Assembly: GCA_034231615.1 (NCBI GenBank)
Contig: CM067306.1
Span: forward strand, 48,020,594-48,084,593
DNA from: Meghimatium bilineatum
Taxonomy: Eukaryota > Mollusca > Gastropoda > Stylommatophora > Philomycidae
Direction: 5' to 3'
DNA: 64,000 nucleotides
Made by a program: the position numbers and the translations under genes
The notes under the pieces: model-generated
Databases searched by the model: none
What the model was told of the DNA's origin: nothing
The model's input: the letters and a program-made list of their open reading frames with translations, nothing else
Shown: in pieces, positions 9,791 through 20,880 of the stretch
Layout of the letters: each line of letters begins with the position of its first letter
How positions within the stretch are numbered: the first letter of the stretch is position 1

Positions 9791-10985
9791 TGCTCTCGAC
9801 GGACCCAGGGTTAGCAGAATACCAAGATCTCAAAAGAACCTCCTCGTGTGCACCATAAATACAGCGGCTCGTGCTAATTCTGGCCAAAACTTTTGAGGAT
9901 CGTGTCCATAGAATGTGGAGATAGCAGATGGAAAGAGAATTTACTGTATAAGAGACACAATATATCCGACATCACCAGCACCAACACAGGCAGTGGAACT
10001 GTCGACAGTCCGAGCATTAAAGGGGCGGCCAATGAAAAAGGCACAAAAAGGTAGATGCATGGCTAGAGACGAACAGACAACACACTGAGTGCAATGAAAG
10101 GGCAGCACAGCACCAGAAGGTAGCGCCAACTGCAAACAGAAAGTGAATACTTTCCTAGAAAATTGGAACTACAAGCTCTGTTAGCTCGAGACAAGCTTCT
10201 ATTTATCAGTGCTCCTCACGGCTGGAGACCCATACCCAACCGTGGGCGCACAGCAAGGAAAGAAAAACATGGCCCAGCTCTAATGTCGAGCTTTCCTATA
10301 GAGGCGAAGAGAAAGGGTTCCATATCCGATAGGCTCAGGTACAAACGGGACAACAAAGGCAGCCCTGGCCCAACTCTCGAGCTTTCCTATACCTAATACA
10401 TGCTTGCAGAGAGAAAGGGTTCAGTACCCGATTGGCTAGGCACAAATAACAAGGTCCCTCAGCTCGAGAACACGCTTTGCTTCCAAATGCTTGGTGAGAC
10501 TCGGATTTGGACGAGGGGTTCATGATGTCGGTGAACGACACCTCGGCTAAGAAGACGAAAGAGCCCGCGTCCAACTCTTCTGCCGAGTTCTTCTTTCACC
10601 GGAACCAGACTTGGGGAGGAGAAAAGGTTCAGTACCCGATGGGCACAGGCACAGAACGTCTAATTACACGAGGCAAGTTCACTGACGGTTGAACACCTTA
10701 TGTGAGATAGACGTGAACGACAATCGTCTCGGCGAAAAGTCATTATACATCCGCGCGCCCGTTGACATATAGACTGGCTAGGGAAGTCTACTACCCGAAT
10801 TAAAGGCATGACGAATACGGATGTGTTGGGCCTCGGATGTCCTGGTCACAAAGTGAACCAACCGAAAATCAAATAACACAGTTCAACTGTGGAACTTACA
10901 GTACAAAGTACTTCACGCTTCCAGGCGGATTTATTCGATGTGGTTACAAGATGAGCGAACGCAGAAGAAGAAGAAGCGGAAGAAA
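9771..10985 (+). repeat. Right arm of large inverted repeat pair (family F)
   Basis: Reverse-complement counterpart of 6455-7404, from ggggtgcaaaggg at the inner end to gagcgaacgcagaagaagaa at the outer end. Several short open frames here lack any recognisable domain. The purine-rich outer end at 10950-10985 looks like a retroposon 3' end. Confidence 0.7.
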
Positions 10986-11039
10986 GGCTGTGATGGCTGC
11001 TACATCCTGTTTAGGAATGTTAACTAATGATCAAGATTC

Positions 11040-11165
11040 AAATTCATTTGAAAGAGTAATTGGTTGGATTCATGTTTCAATCTGATTTGATAGTTTAATT
11101 TTTTCATGTTTTAAGCTGAAAGAATAATTGATTAGCTTCATGTTAGAAGTTGATTCCTGGTGTCA
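11040..11165. repeat. Isolated copies of the 8.3 kb degenerate repeat
   Basis: Two diverged units containing gaaag-(a)taattgatta and catgttagaagttgatt. They match the phrases at 8335-8640. Confidence 0.55.
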
Positions 11166-11495
11166 CCTAAGTTACACAACTGAAAATGACCTGTACCTAT
11201 GTCAGAAAGGCTATGTCAATAGCTACCTGCTCGCAGCTAAAGGGATTATTTCATCAACATCATGATGTGTTATACACTTTTCCCTACTATATATATATAC
11301 CAGTGAAACATGGACAACAGATATGAGAATATATCACTTCCACACCAGGTACCTTTGGATGTGAAAATTGCTTTCAATATGAGCTATGGTAGTCTCATAT
11401 TAAGCCCTACTGACCAGAAAACCCACGTTTCGGGTCTACACGTTATTCGTAGATTTAAAATAAAATTACTCTCATGGTTCAGCAAGCCACCAGGA
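11166..11495. other. No recognised feature
   Basis: Mixed sequence with a short (TA)n at 11288. The 73-codon frame at 11310 shows no family. Confidence 0.4.
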
Positions 11496-11497
11496 AG

Positions 11498-11655
11498 TGG
11501 GGTACCAGGGTTCATGCTCTGGGAAGGTTGACGAATAACGCCATATTTACTTAGCAAGCAGCAATATCAGTTTTTCAGTTTCTGACCATCGACTGACTAG
11601 GCAGCTGAGCGCTTATGGGAAACTGTGTGCTATAATTCTGGTTCATAACTTACTA
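11498..11655 (+). repeat. Dispersed repeat family H, simple copy
   Basis: Matches the region 59015-59575: gccaccagga and gggtaccagg, then ttctgaccatcgactgacta, ggcagctga and gggaaactgt, then a ggttcataact end. Here the block containing actgactaggcagctga is present once. In the 59 kb copy it has expanded into a 39-bp array. Confidence 0.72.
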
Positions 11656-11759
11656 CTTACTTTAATTACTACTTTACTTTAATTAGTACATTTCTTAATA
11701 CTACTATTATTACTACTACTTCTTACTTATTACTACGTACTACTACTACTACTACTTCT

Positions 11760-11793
<34 letters not shown>

Positions 11794-11925
11794 TACTACT
11801 ACTACTTCTTACTACTACTACTACTACTTCTTACTACTACTACTACTACTACTTCTTACTACTACTACTACTACTACTTCTTACTACGTACTACTACTAC
11901 TACTACTGATACTATTTACTACTCA
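11640..11925. repeat. TAC trinucleotide tract with TTC interruptions
   Basis: Runs of tactactac broken by ttct units, giving local periods of 15-30 bp. Same strand sense as the other triplet tracts in the window. Confidence 0.95.
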
Positions 11926-11934
11926 TTGCCAGAA

Positions 11935-12400
11935 AAGCCAACGCAGTCTCAAATCAATTGACACCGCTGCTCAAACACTCTTACATAAATGTGGCTACTA
12001 AACAGATAGTGATAGACAGTGTATTTACACCAACTTTGTGCTTTCAATGTAAGACATGGGCACTGACCAAGACACAGGAGAGAACGATTGCAACCTATGA
12101 GATGTCGAAGGAAGATCGCTGGGGTCAATAGAACAGACCGCATTAGAAACGATGATATGATAAATTGTATAAGGAACTGTGACAAGTATCAAATTTATAT
12201 AAAAGCAACAGATTAAATGGTTCGATTACCTTATGAGAATTGAACCAGATTGCCTTCCAGTTGTAGCATATAACAGAAGAATACGTAAAAGCAGATGGAT
12301 TGATACCATCAGAGACATACTGCAATAGTATGATATTACAACAACAAATCACCACATTTGGCATTAGAAAGATGACTCCATTCTACGCTTCACGGCATTT
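11935..12400 (+). pseudogene. LINE relic (same type as the Polinton target LINE)
   Basis: Frames include LCFQCKTWALTKTQERTIAT (the C-x-x-C/E-T-W-T-L region after the palm) and, further on, RIEPDCLPVVAYNRRIRKSR followed by WIDTIRD. Order and content match the relic at 31670-32075. Several frame changes and stops make it clearly dead. It is flanked on both sides by TAC tracts. Confidence 0.6.
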
Positions 12401-12414
12401 CTGGAGGGGACAAG

Positions 12415-12701
12415 ACTTACTACTACTACTACTACTACTACTTATTATTATTACTACTTTCTACTATTACTACGTACTACTACCACTTCTTATAACAAAT
12501 ATCTATTAATACTTCTTACCCCCACAAATGTTTAATACGAATACTATTTACTACTATTACTTCTTAACTTACTGCTTAATACTACTACTCACTATTACAA
12601 CTTAATACTACATCTACCGCTAAATTCTACTACTTATGCAGCAATTATTACTACTACTTCTTACTAATGCTACGTTTTACTGCTTTTACTACAGATACTA
12701 C

Positions 12702-12732
<31 letters not shown>

Positions 12733-12788
12733 AACTTACTTACATCTACTTCTTACTGTTACTACTATTTACTACCGCTATTACTGCA

Positions 12789-12820
<32 letters not shown>

Positions 12821-13115
12821 TACCACTTTTGCAGCAACAACGACTATTATTACTAATACCATTATTTACTACTGCTGCTATTACTAATGCTATTACTACT
12901 ACTACTGCTGCTGCTGAGAACTACTACTATTTATTATTATTACTACTACTAATACTACAACTACAGTTAAGTACTGTTACTACGCTACTGACTATTACTA
13001 TTATTTACCACTACTACTAATATTTACTACTACCACTTTTTACCACTACTACTAATATTTACTACTACCACTTTTTACCACTACTGTTACTATTTACTAA
13101 TACTAATGCTACTTG
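12415..13115. repeat. TAC trinucleotide domain
   Basis: Imperfect (TAC)n with cttactac, ataatact and accacttttt variants. The last part (13010-13085) contains a short direct duplication ending accacttttta. Open frames here are low-complexity artefacts of period-3 sequence. Confidence 0.95.
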
Positions 13116-13119
13116 CTAG

Positions 13120-13500
13120 CGAAAAAGATCACATCACATTAAATGAGATGTTTGAGGGAATTTATATATGTCACCAGAAGTGTCCATCGGAGAAATGAGA
13201 TATCAGGAAAGAAATAAAGGGCATCTCAAGTCATGACTACATTGAAAGGCCGCAACCATGTAGTTTAGCCTCGTCATGAAAATGGAACCAACTCAACCAG
13301 CCATTTGTGCATACCACTGCAGAAGATCGTGCTACAAGTCACGAGGAAGACCAAGAACTAAATGGATGAAGACAATCAAAGAAATCTTAAACATACAAGG
13401 GCTGACCATGGCCATCACAATCCAAATGGAAACGAACAGACAACTCCCAACTCCCCTCCCCCCACACTCAAGACGCTTAACGACACAAGTTAGTTAGTTA
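13120..13500 (+). pseudogene. LINE C-terminal relic
   Basis: Plus-strand frame with VMKMEPTQPAICAYHCRR, then KSRGRPRTKWMKTIKEILNI and QGLT, the basic C-terminal block of LINE reverse transcriptases. Upstream sequence (13125-13270) continues the relic in other frames. The end carries ttagttagttagttag at 13489-13505, possibly a short-repeat 3' tail. Confidence 0.6.
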
Positions 13501-13505
13501 GTTAG

Positions 13506-13797
13506 TCATTGGATCATCGTCATTGCACTCTTCACTAGTCCATATGTCCTCAGATCTTTCCTTGAGTGTATCCGCCATTACACGTTGACGGTCCCATTAC
13601 GTCGTTGATTGACCATCATTCTTTCTCGCCCACGAAAACTCTCCTTTCTAGCGACACCACATTTCAAACCAGTCTCCTTTATTCTAATCATGGAACAAGA
13701 GTCATCGTCACTTGTACAGTCATTTGTTCGTGCGTTTTGGATTTGAACGACACAAGTGGAAATGACAATAGATAGATAAAACACTTGCTACTAAAAC
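13506..13797. other. No recognised feature
   Basis: Non-repetitive sequence between a LINE relic and a perfect triplet tract. Open frames on both strands (about 70 codons) have no recognisable domain. Confidence 0.4.
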
Positions 13798-13813
13798 CAC
13801 TATTTATTACTAT

Positions 13814-13885
<72 letters not shown>

Positions 13886-13888
13886 ACT
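13798..13888. repeat. Near-perfect (TAC)n microsatellite
   Basis: About 28 uninterrupted triplets, the purest tract in the domain and so probably the youngest expansion. Confidence 0.97.
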
Positions 13889-14059
13889 ACTAATATATTG
13901 CTATTATTCAGGACTGTGCGGTAGATTTTCTCAGTATGATGCATGTCTTCGTAATGCCGCCCCCTCTATCCCCGCTATAAGGATTATCTTGAACATGCGG
14001 ACCTCAATATATTGTGATTGGTGCCGACTGATGTGACCGATTCTGAATTATAGCACGGC

Positions 14060-14660
14060 GCTGCCCTACTATTAATACAACTTACTAATGCAAATACTTA
14101 CCACTACTTACTACTACTGCTACAACATCTACTACTGCAACTACTACTATTTGCCACTACTTATATTAATGATACTAACTACTACTACTTTATTGTTGCC
14201 TACTGATACCACTATTTACTACTACTACTCATTACTATCTATTACAACAACAACAACAACAACAACTACTACTACTACTACTACTAATATTTACTACTAC
14301 TATTTGCTACTACGTATACTACTAATAATAACTCCTGCTCCTACTACTATTACTACTACTACTATTATTACCACCTACTACTACTACTACTATACTACCT
14401 ACTACTAATACTATTACTACTACTACCTGCTACTACTTAAACGTACTACTGCCACTAATCTTTGCTACTATACATCTAATACTATTTAATGCTACTACTT
14501 ATTACTATTACTACTTCCTACTATTACTTATATCTACTACTATTTGCTTATGCTACTTGCTATTATTATTATTATTATTTACTAATACTATTTATTACCA
14601 TCTACTACTACCACTACTACTACTTACTAATATTAGTACTTACTACTTCTGCTTACAATA

Positions 14661-14691
<31 letters not shown>

Positions 14692-15000
14692 TTTACTGCT
14701 ACTACTATTACTACTACTACTTGCTACTGCTACTACTACTACTAGTAGTACTTACTACGAATAATATTTACTTTTAAAACTACTACTACTACTACTAATT
14801 ACAACTATTATATGCACAACTACTACTTACTACTTTTACAGCTAATAACTGCTACTACTACTGCTGCTTAATATTACTGTTACTACTACTAAGTACTAAG
14901 TATTTCTACTACTACTATTACCTACTACTATTTACTTACTACTACTTACTACTACCAGTTACTACTACTACTACAATTACTACTACTACTGCTGCAGATT
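14060..15000. repeat. Imperfect TAC trinucleotide domain
   Basis: Nearly 1 kb of tac/tat/tgc triplets with occasional phase shifts, including (CAA)n at 14248-14265. Poly-tyrosine, -threonine and -leucine frames here are artefacts. Confidence 0.95.
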
Positions 15001-15174
15001 TCTTAACATAAATCTTGCAACGTTAGCCATTACTTTAGTTTTCCATTGAAAGTGAAAGCCATATTTTAGTCATTACGAGTCCTAATCCAGTGAACAGCAT
15101 CTTCGTCGCCTTTATACAATTGATGTTTGAGACGAAATATTTCACATCAGTATCTACCAACAAATACAAACGTT

Positions 15175-15408
15175 GACGAGTGGCAACATCTTAGCGTAAC
15201 AATTTGAATATTGATGAGTGGCAACATCTCAGCGTAACAATTTGAATATTGATGAGTGGCAATATCTCAGTGTAACAATTTGAATATTGATGAGTGGCAA
15301 CATCTCAGCGTAACAATTTGAATATTGATGAGTGGCAACACCTCAGTGTAACAATTTGAATGTTGACGAGTGGCAATATCTCAGCGTAACAACTTGAATG
15401 TTACAAAC
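15175..15408. repeat. 38-bp tandem repeat, 6 copies
   Basis: Unit gagtggcaacatctcagcgt plus aacaatttgaatattgat, with period 38 (for example 15181 and 15219). It ends where the CpG-richer block begins. Confidence 0.93.
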
Positions 15409-15439
15409 CAACACTTTCTAACACCACGTGTTAAATTCT

Positions 15440-15600
15440 ATCTACAACACGCGCCAAACGTCGACTGCCAGCCAGTGAGTGGCAGAGAAGGCTAATCCGC
15501 TCACGCGACAACTACTCCCGTGTATCGCCATCTTCCCACACATTTAGTCGCAGGATTTCCGTTGTCGCATGCGTGTACAAAATGTATACGCGGTTTCTTT
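15440..15600. promoter_or_regulatory. CpG-richer unique block, possible promoter
   Basis: In an otherwise CpG-poor region this 160 bp holds many CpG dinucleotides (ccaaacgtcgac, ccgctcacgcgac, gtcgcatgcgtg, atacgcgg) and no repeat match. A splice-donor-like cag|gtatgtaag follows at about 15929. No TATA box or coding exon is seen nearby. A promoter or 5' non-coding exon is speculation. Confidence 0.22.
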
Positions 15601-16080
15601 GTCAGAAAATGGAGATTTGAATCGATTAACATGCTTTATCTTTTTAAGCAACATTGGACATAGCTACATGGTTGTCACAAAGTTTTCACGGAAATCTTGA
15701 AAACGAAACAAAACAACAAGCTGATTTCAGAAGTTAATTCTACGCAAAAAAATAAAAGGAATTAAAGATATTTTTGAAATTGCGTTACATGGATAAATGT
15801 GTAGTTATTATCTCGTGTGAGGAAAAATGAATAGGTAAACGTAAGCTCTGCATTGTGTGCTATTTCTGTGTTCGGAAATTGAAGGATATTTACATTTTCC
15901 GTGTGTAATCGCCCGTATGAGGTTGAAACAGGTATGTAAGCTTATTATTATAAGTTGAATAATTTGATGAATTAGTTACGCTGGTGTATTTATGTTGACT
16001 GATCGTATTTTGTCTACTAATGGTGATAACTAGAGAATTATTGCGACGTTCGTTCTGCTGATGGTACGACAGTACAAACA
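15601..16080. other. Unique AT-rich sequence
   Basis: No gene supported; the 75-codon minus-strand frame at 15890-16117 lacks recognisable features. Confidence 0.4.
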
Positions 16081-16084
16081 GAAA

Positions 16085-17350
16085 TGCAGTAATGATACAG
16101 TTGAAACAGCAATACACTAATGTTACAGTTGAAACAGCAATACACTAATGATACAGTTGAAACAGCAATACACTAATGATACAGTTGAAACAGCAATACA
16201 CTAATGATACAGTTGAAACAGCAATACACTAATGATACAGTTGAAACAGCAATACACTAATGATACAGTTGAAACAGCAATACACTAATGATACAGTTGA
16301 AACAGCAATACACTAATGTTACAGTTGAAACAGCAATACACTAATGTTACAGCTGAAACAGCAATACACTAATGATACAGTTGAAACAGCAATACACTAA
16401 TGTTACAGTTGAAACAGCAATACACTAATGATACAGCTGAAACAGCAATACACTAATGTTACAGTTGAAACAGCAATACACTAATGTTACAGCTGAAACA
16501 GCAATACACTAATGATACAGTTGAAACAGCAATACACTAATGATACAGTTGAAACAGCAATACACTAATGATACAGTTGAAACAGCAATACACTAATGTT
16601 ACAGTTGAAACAGCAATACACTAATGTTAAAGCTGAAACAGCAATATACTAATGATACAGTTGAAACAGCAATACACTAATGTTACAGTTGAAACAGCAA
16701 TACACTAATGATACAGTTGAAACAGCAATACACTAATGATACAGTTGAAACAGCAATACACTAATGATACAGTTGAAACAGCAATACACTAATGTTACAG
16801 TTGAAACAGCAATACACTAATGCTACAGCTGAAACAGCAATACACTAATGATACAGTTGAAACAGCAATACACTAATGTTACAGTTGAAACAGCAATACA
16901 CTAATGATACAGCTGAAACAGCAATACACTAATGTTACAGTTGAAACAGCAATACACTAATGTTACAGCTGAAACAGCAATACACTAATGATACAGTTGA
17001 AACAGCAATACACTAATGATACAGTTGAAACAGCAATACACTAATGATACAGTTGAAACAGCAATACACTAATGTTACAGTTGAAACAGCAATACACTAA
17101 TGTTAAAGCTGAAACAGCAATATACTAATGATACAGTTGAAATAGCAATACACTAATGTTACAGCTGAAACAGCAATACACTAATGATACAGTTGAAACA
17201 GCAATACACTAATGATACAGTTGAAACAGCAATACACTAATGATACAGTTGAAACAGCAATACACTAATGTTACAGTTGAAACAGCAATACACTAATGTT
17301 AAAGCTGAAACAGCAATATACTAATGATACAGTTGAAACAGCAATGCAGT
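16085..17350. repeat. 28-bp minisatellite, about 45 copies, with higher-order structure
   Basis: Unit acagttgaaacagcaataca plus ctaatgat. Two variant sites (gAt/gTt before acag, and gTtg/gCtg) and a rarer marker unit, tgttaaagctgaaac with caatataCta, occur in repeating order. The marker unit is at 16625, 17101 and 17297, that is 17 and 7 units apart, indicating segmental duplication of multi-unit blocks. Confidence 0.96.
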
Positions 17351-17424
17351 GATGATACAGCTGTGATTATACCTAACAGCGTTGACAACACTCCTGCTTT
17401 TGATACTTGACTATCACAAATTTC

Positions 17425-17487
17425 TGCTACCACTACTTTCACTACATATATTACTATTACATTCAATACTATTGCTACTCCTGATTA

Positions 17488-17518
<31 letters not shown>

Positions 17519-18716
17519 GCTTGTATTACAGATGCTGCTTCTGCTACTGCTACCACGAACAGTACTACTGCTATTAACGATGCTGGTTCTACTACTACTG
17601 CGATAACTGTTGGCAGTACAACTGAGTGATAGTAATACTACTGTTACTACTACTACAACTACAATTACTACTACTGCTAATACTATTACTGCTGCTACTA
17701 CTACAATTGATGCTGCTACCACTACTGCAACTGTTACTACTATTACTACTGATACTATTACTCCTACTGCTACTACTACTACTGCAAATGTTACTATTAC
17801 TTCTACTGCTACTATTACTGCTAATATTACTGTTACTACTGCTAGTGCTACTATACTAGTACTATTATTACTACTACTACTGTTGTTACTACTGCTGCTA
17901 CTACAATTACTGCTACTACTACTATTACTGCTGCTGCTACTGCTACTACTACTATTGCTACTACTACTACTACTACTGCTACTACTACTGATACTACTAC
18001 TGCTACTACTACAATTACTACTACTGCTAATACTATTACTGCTGCTACTACTGCTCCTACTACTACTATTGATGCTGCTACTACTACTGCAACTGTTACT
18101 ACTATTACTACTGATACTATTACTCCTACTGCTACTACTACTACTGCAAATGTTACTACTACTACTACTACTGTTGTTACTACTGCTGCTACTACAATTA
18201 CTGCTACTACTACTATTACTGCTGCTGCTACTACTACTACTACTACTACTACTACTGCTACTACTACTTTTGCTACTATTACTACTACTGCTACTACTAC
18301 TACTAATGATACTACTACTGCTACTACTACAATTACTACTACTGCTAATACTATTACTGCTGCTACTACTACTAGTGATGCTGCTACTACTACTGCAGCT
18401 CTTACTACTATTGCTACTACTACTGCTACTATTGCTACTACTACTGCTACTATTGCTACTACTACTGCTACTACTACTACTACTGATACTACTACTGCTA
18501 CTACTACTGGAACTGCTACTATTACTGCTACTGATATTACTACTACTGCTACTGCTACTATTACTGCTAATACTACTACTGCTAGTGCAACTACTACGTC
18601 TACTACTTCTACTACTACCTCTACTACTGCTACTATTACTGCTAATACTACTACTACTACTGCTGCTGTTATTATTACTACTGATATTACTACTACTGCC
18701 ACTGTTACTACTATAC
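17425..18716. repeat. TAC/TGC triplet domain
   Basis: About 1.3 kb of tactactac mixed with tactgc and tattac. A block at about 17640-17880 recurs at about 18000-18200 (tactgctaatactattactg, gatgctgctacta, actcctactgc), so local duplication has copied pieces of several hundred bases. The 413-codon poly-leucine frame and the poly-valine frame opposite are composition artefacts. Confidence 0.95.
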
Positions 18717-18719
18717 TAC

Positions 18720-18965
18720 TCTGAAAACATCAGAGGTCATCAGAAAACAAGATATATATTTCACTGCTGTCATCCTTTGCAGTTTTTATTATGGAACGCT
18801 TTGTTTACACGAATGATCATATATTTCTTGCTTGAATATTTTGATTTGTAGCTAAACACAGAAAAAATGGAGGTAATGTAAATAGGAAAAACATAAAGAA
18901 ACACTACTATTTTCATTGATACAACAACTTACGTAGGTGAAAGAATTTAAACATTCCAAATATGT
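18720..18965. other. No recognised feature
   Basis: AT-rich sequence between the triplet domain and a family C copy. Confidence 0.4.
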
Positions 18966-18969
18966 TAGT

Positions 18970-19310
18970 CTATATGTTAGTTATGTTTACAAGAAGACCT
19001 ATGGCCCTTGTAGAACGAATACGAATGTTATATGTTTGTGTTACTGAGGATACTTCATTACTTGTACAGGATTTGTGTTGTTATTGTTATAGTCCTTGTC
19101 TCGATTGATCCGTTCTAAATGACTTGAGTATACAGTTTGAATGTCTTGACAAAATCACATCTTTATTGGAAATGCGGTTAGTCAAGCACGGAAAAACTTG
19201 TTTACTCTAGTTACCAGGCGATTTAGTGACGTCAGAACGGACTTGTTCAATTCCCTTTGGTCTCAAGAATTTTTAAATTATCCTCTTGCTTCCTACTTAA
19301 ATTTCCTGAA
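18970..19310 (+). mobile_element. SINE-like family C, copy 1
   Basis: Shares with 46165-46500 and (reverse) 50825-51170 the ordered blocks gtttacaagaagacctat, gtagaacgaatacg, gaatgtcttgacaaaatc, gcggttagtcaagcacgg, ttaccaggcgattt, cagaacggact and a B box-like ttgttcaattccctttgg. The end ctcaagaatttttaaattat plus cctcttgcttcctacttaaatt is also shared. tRNA-like promoter boxes and three copies in both orientations suggest a SINE. It abuts the LINE relic at 19312. Confidence 0.7.
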
Positions 19311-19311
19311 A

Positions 19312-19501
19312 GAATTTACTAACCTTGGAAGCATCAAATCATCAAATGGGAAAATCACAAAGGAAACACAACACAGATGCAATATAGCATACCAGATCTT
19401 AGGATAGTTTACTATTTTCGAAAACAAGCATGTAAACATAAATACTAAAACTTCACTGCTAAAAACTATCATCATACCATCACTGTGCTACCAATGTCAG
19501 A
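19312..19501 (+). pseudogene. LINE relic, upstream half split by the Polinton
   Basis: Plus-strand frame with FTNLGSIKSSNGKITKETQH and RCNIAYQILG, then (other frame) NINTKTSLLKTIIIPSLCYQ: the post-palm YLGS and 'xTLxYxCQTW' regions of a LINE reverse transcriptase. It stops at 19501, exactly where the Polinton starts. The matching downstream part resumes at 31670. The related copy at 47537-48365 carries both parts uninterrupted by any Polinton. Confidence 0.75.
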
Positions 19502-19744
19502 AGTAGTTTGCAAATATCAGAATTAGCACACTTTATGTATGCATTGACGCATAACATAGTTTGCGCAGGGGCCCCACCCACCAGGGTCCCAGCGCAAACT
19601 ATTTTATGCGTCAATGCATACATAAAGTGTGCTAATTCTGATATTTGCATACAGTGGCCCCACCCCCCAGGGCCCCAGCGCAAGCTATGTTTTTCATGGT
19701 ATTAGAGACAAGCAGATCGTAGGATATACCAATTATCATGCCTA
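19502..19744 (+). repeat. Polinton left terminal inverted repeat, internally palindromic
   Basis: Matches the reverse complement of 31426-31669 closely; differences cluster in the GC-rich loop. Inside it, 19509-19566 and 19592-19649 are inverted copies of each other with a single mismatch over 58 bp, around a GC-rich loop of about 25 nt. The GC-rich loop module plus gcgcaa-ctat is then repeated once more at about 19655-19690. Confidence 0.93.
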
Positions 19745-20035
19745 TTTCGCAAACTGTCATCTTTTTCGCTAGTGTCCTTGTCAAGGGCCATGTTTGGCAT
19801 TGGTAATGCTATAACAAAACTCAAGTGTTTCTCCCACTTAGATAATAAATGCTCGTAACAGGACACAGACAAATGCATAATTTGTTAAGTACGTAGATAT
19901 GTCTATATATGAACAACTTAATTTAGTATGACAGTCAAGTGCACCTTGCACCACATAGGCACATGTGTCGTATAAAAATAGTAGGTAAAAAAAAAAGTAA
20001 AGTAACCCATATCATTTATTAATGCCGTAGGGGTG
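19745..20035. other. Polinton subterminal non-coding sequence
   Basis: AT-rich with no reading frame of note, between the left terminal repeat and the SINE. Confidence 0.5.
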
Positions 20036-20039
20036 TGAG

Positions 20040-20265
20040 ATGTTAGCAATCTCACATTTCACAGGCTCTGCAAATGAGGGCGGTAGCCATCTCCTCTCCC
20101 TCGCAGTCTTTACTTCCCGGATTAATCCGGTACCCATTTAAGGCTGGGCGGACCTGGGAGCCGTTGCGATCTGAAAACATTTCCGCCTCAGCTGGGGAAT
20201 GAACCCAGGACCGCTCATATGCGAAGCCAGTGCGCTAACCACTGCGCTAACGCGGCTCCCTAAAA
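20040..20265 (-). mobile_element. tRNA-derived SINE inside the Polinton
   Basis: On the minus strand it starts gggagccgcgttagcgcagt, with an A box ttagcgcagtggttagcgc and, at tRNA spacing, a B box ggtcctgggttcattcc. A tRNA-unrelated body follows, including the widespread 'agc-ctgggtgg/gctgggcggacc'-type block near 20140 and ccggattaatccggtaccca near 20115. The pol III boxes are well preserved. It has no counterpart elsewhere in the window. Position between the Polinton's left end and its first genes means it inserted after the Polinton. Confidence 0.82.
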
Positions 20266-20329
20266 ATAGCAAATGACGGAGCGTGACATCCCCTTTATAA
20301 AGACAGCGTGAGCGAGGATCCAAAATATG

Positions 20330-20880
20330 TTTTGTCACGCTGATCACACAGTTGTCACAAAATATATTTCAAAACTTTTTGACATGGTGATCACACAATT
20401 GTCACAAAATATATTTCAAAACTTTTTGTCAGGCTGATCACACAATTGTCACAAAATATATTTCAAAACTTTTTGTCACGCTGATCACACAGTTGTCACA
20501 AAATATATTTCAAAACTTTTTGTCACGCTGATCACACAGTTGTCACAAAATATATTTCAAAACTTTTTGTCACGCTGATCACACAGTTGTCACAAAATAT
20601 ATTTCAAAACTTTTTGTCACGCTGATCACACAGTTGTCACAAAATATATTTCAAAATTTTTTGTCACGCTGATCACACAGTTGTCACAAAATATATTTCA
20701 AAACTTTTTGTCACGCTGATCACACAGTTGTCACAAAATATATTTCAAAACTTTTTGACATGGTGATCACACAGTTGTCACAAAATATGTTTCAAAACAT
20801 TTTGTCAGGCTGATCACACAATTGTCACAAAATATGTTTCAAAACATTTTGTCAGGCTGATCACACAGTTTTCACAATAA
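20330..20880. repeat. 47-bp minisatellite, 11-12 copies, inside the Polinton
   Basis: Unit gtcacgctgatcacacagtt plus gtcacaaaatatatttcaaaacttttt, with period 47 (for example 20475 and 20522). Each unit contains the palindrome tgatca and two spaced gtcac/gtca motifs. Variants with gacatggtgatc and gtcaggctgatc mark sub-blocks. It lies between the SINE and the first genes. Confidence 0.95.

Noticed and set aside
17610-18851. A 413-codon open frame, mostly leucine
   Set aside because: It is a direct consequence of (TAC/TGC)n triplets, and equally long low-complexity frames exist on the other strand. No start context, domain or unique segment of weight.
20142-20262. Functional tRNA gene
   Set aside because: A and B boxes are tRNA-like but the sequence continues into a SINE body and no full cloverleaf can be drawn by eye.
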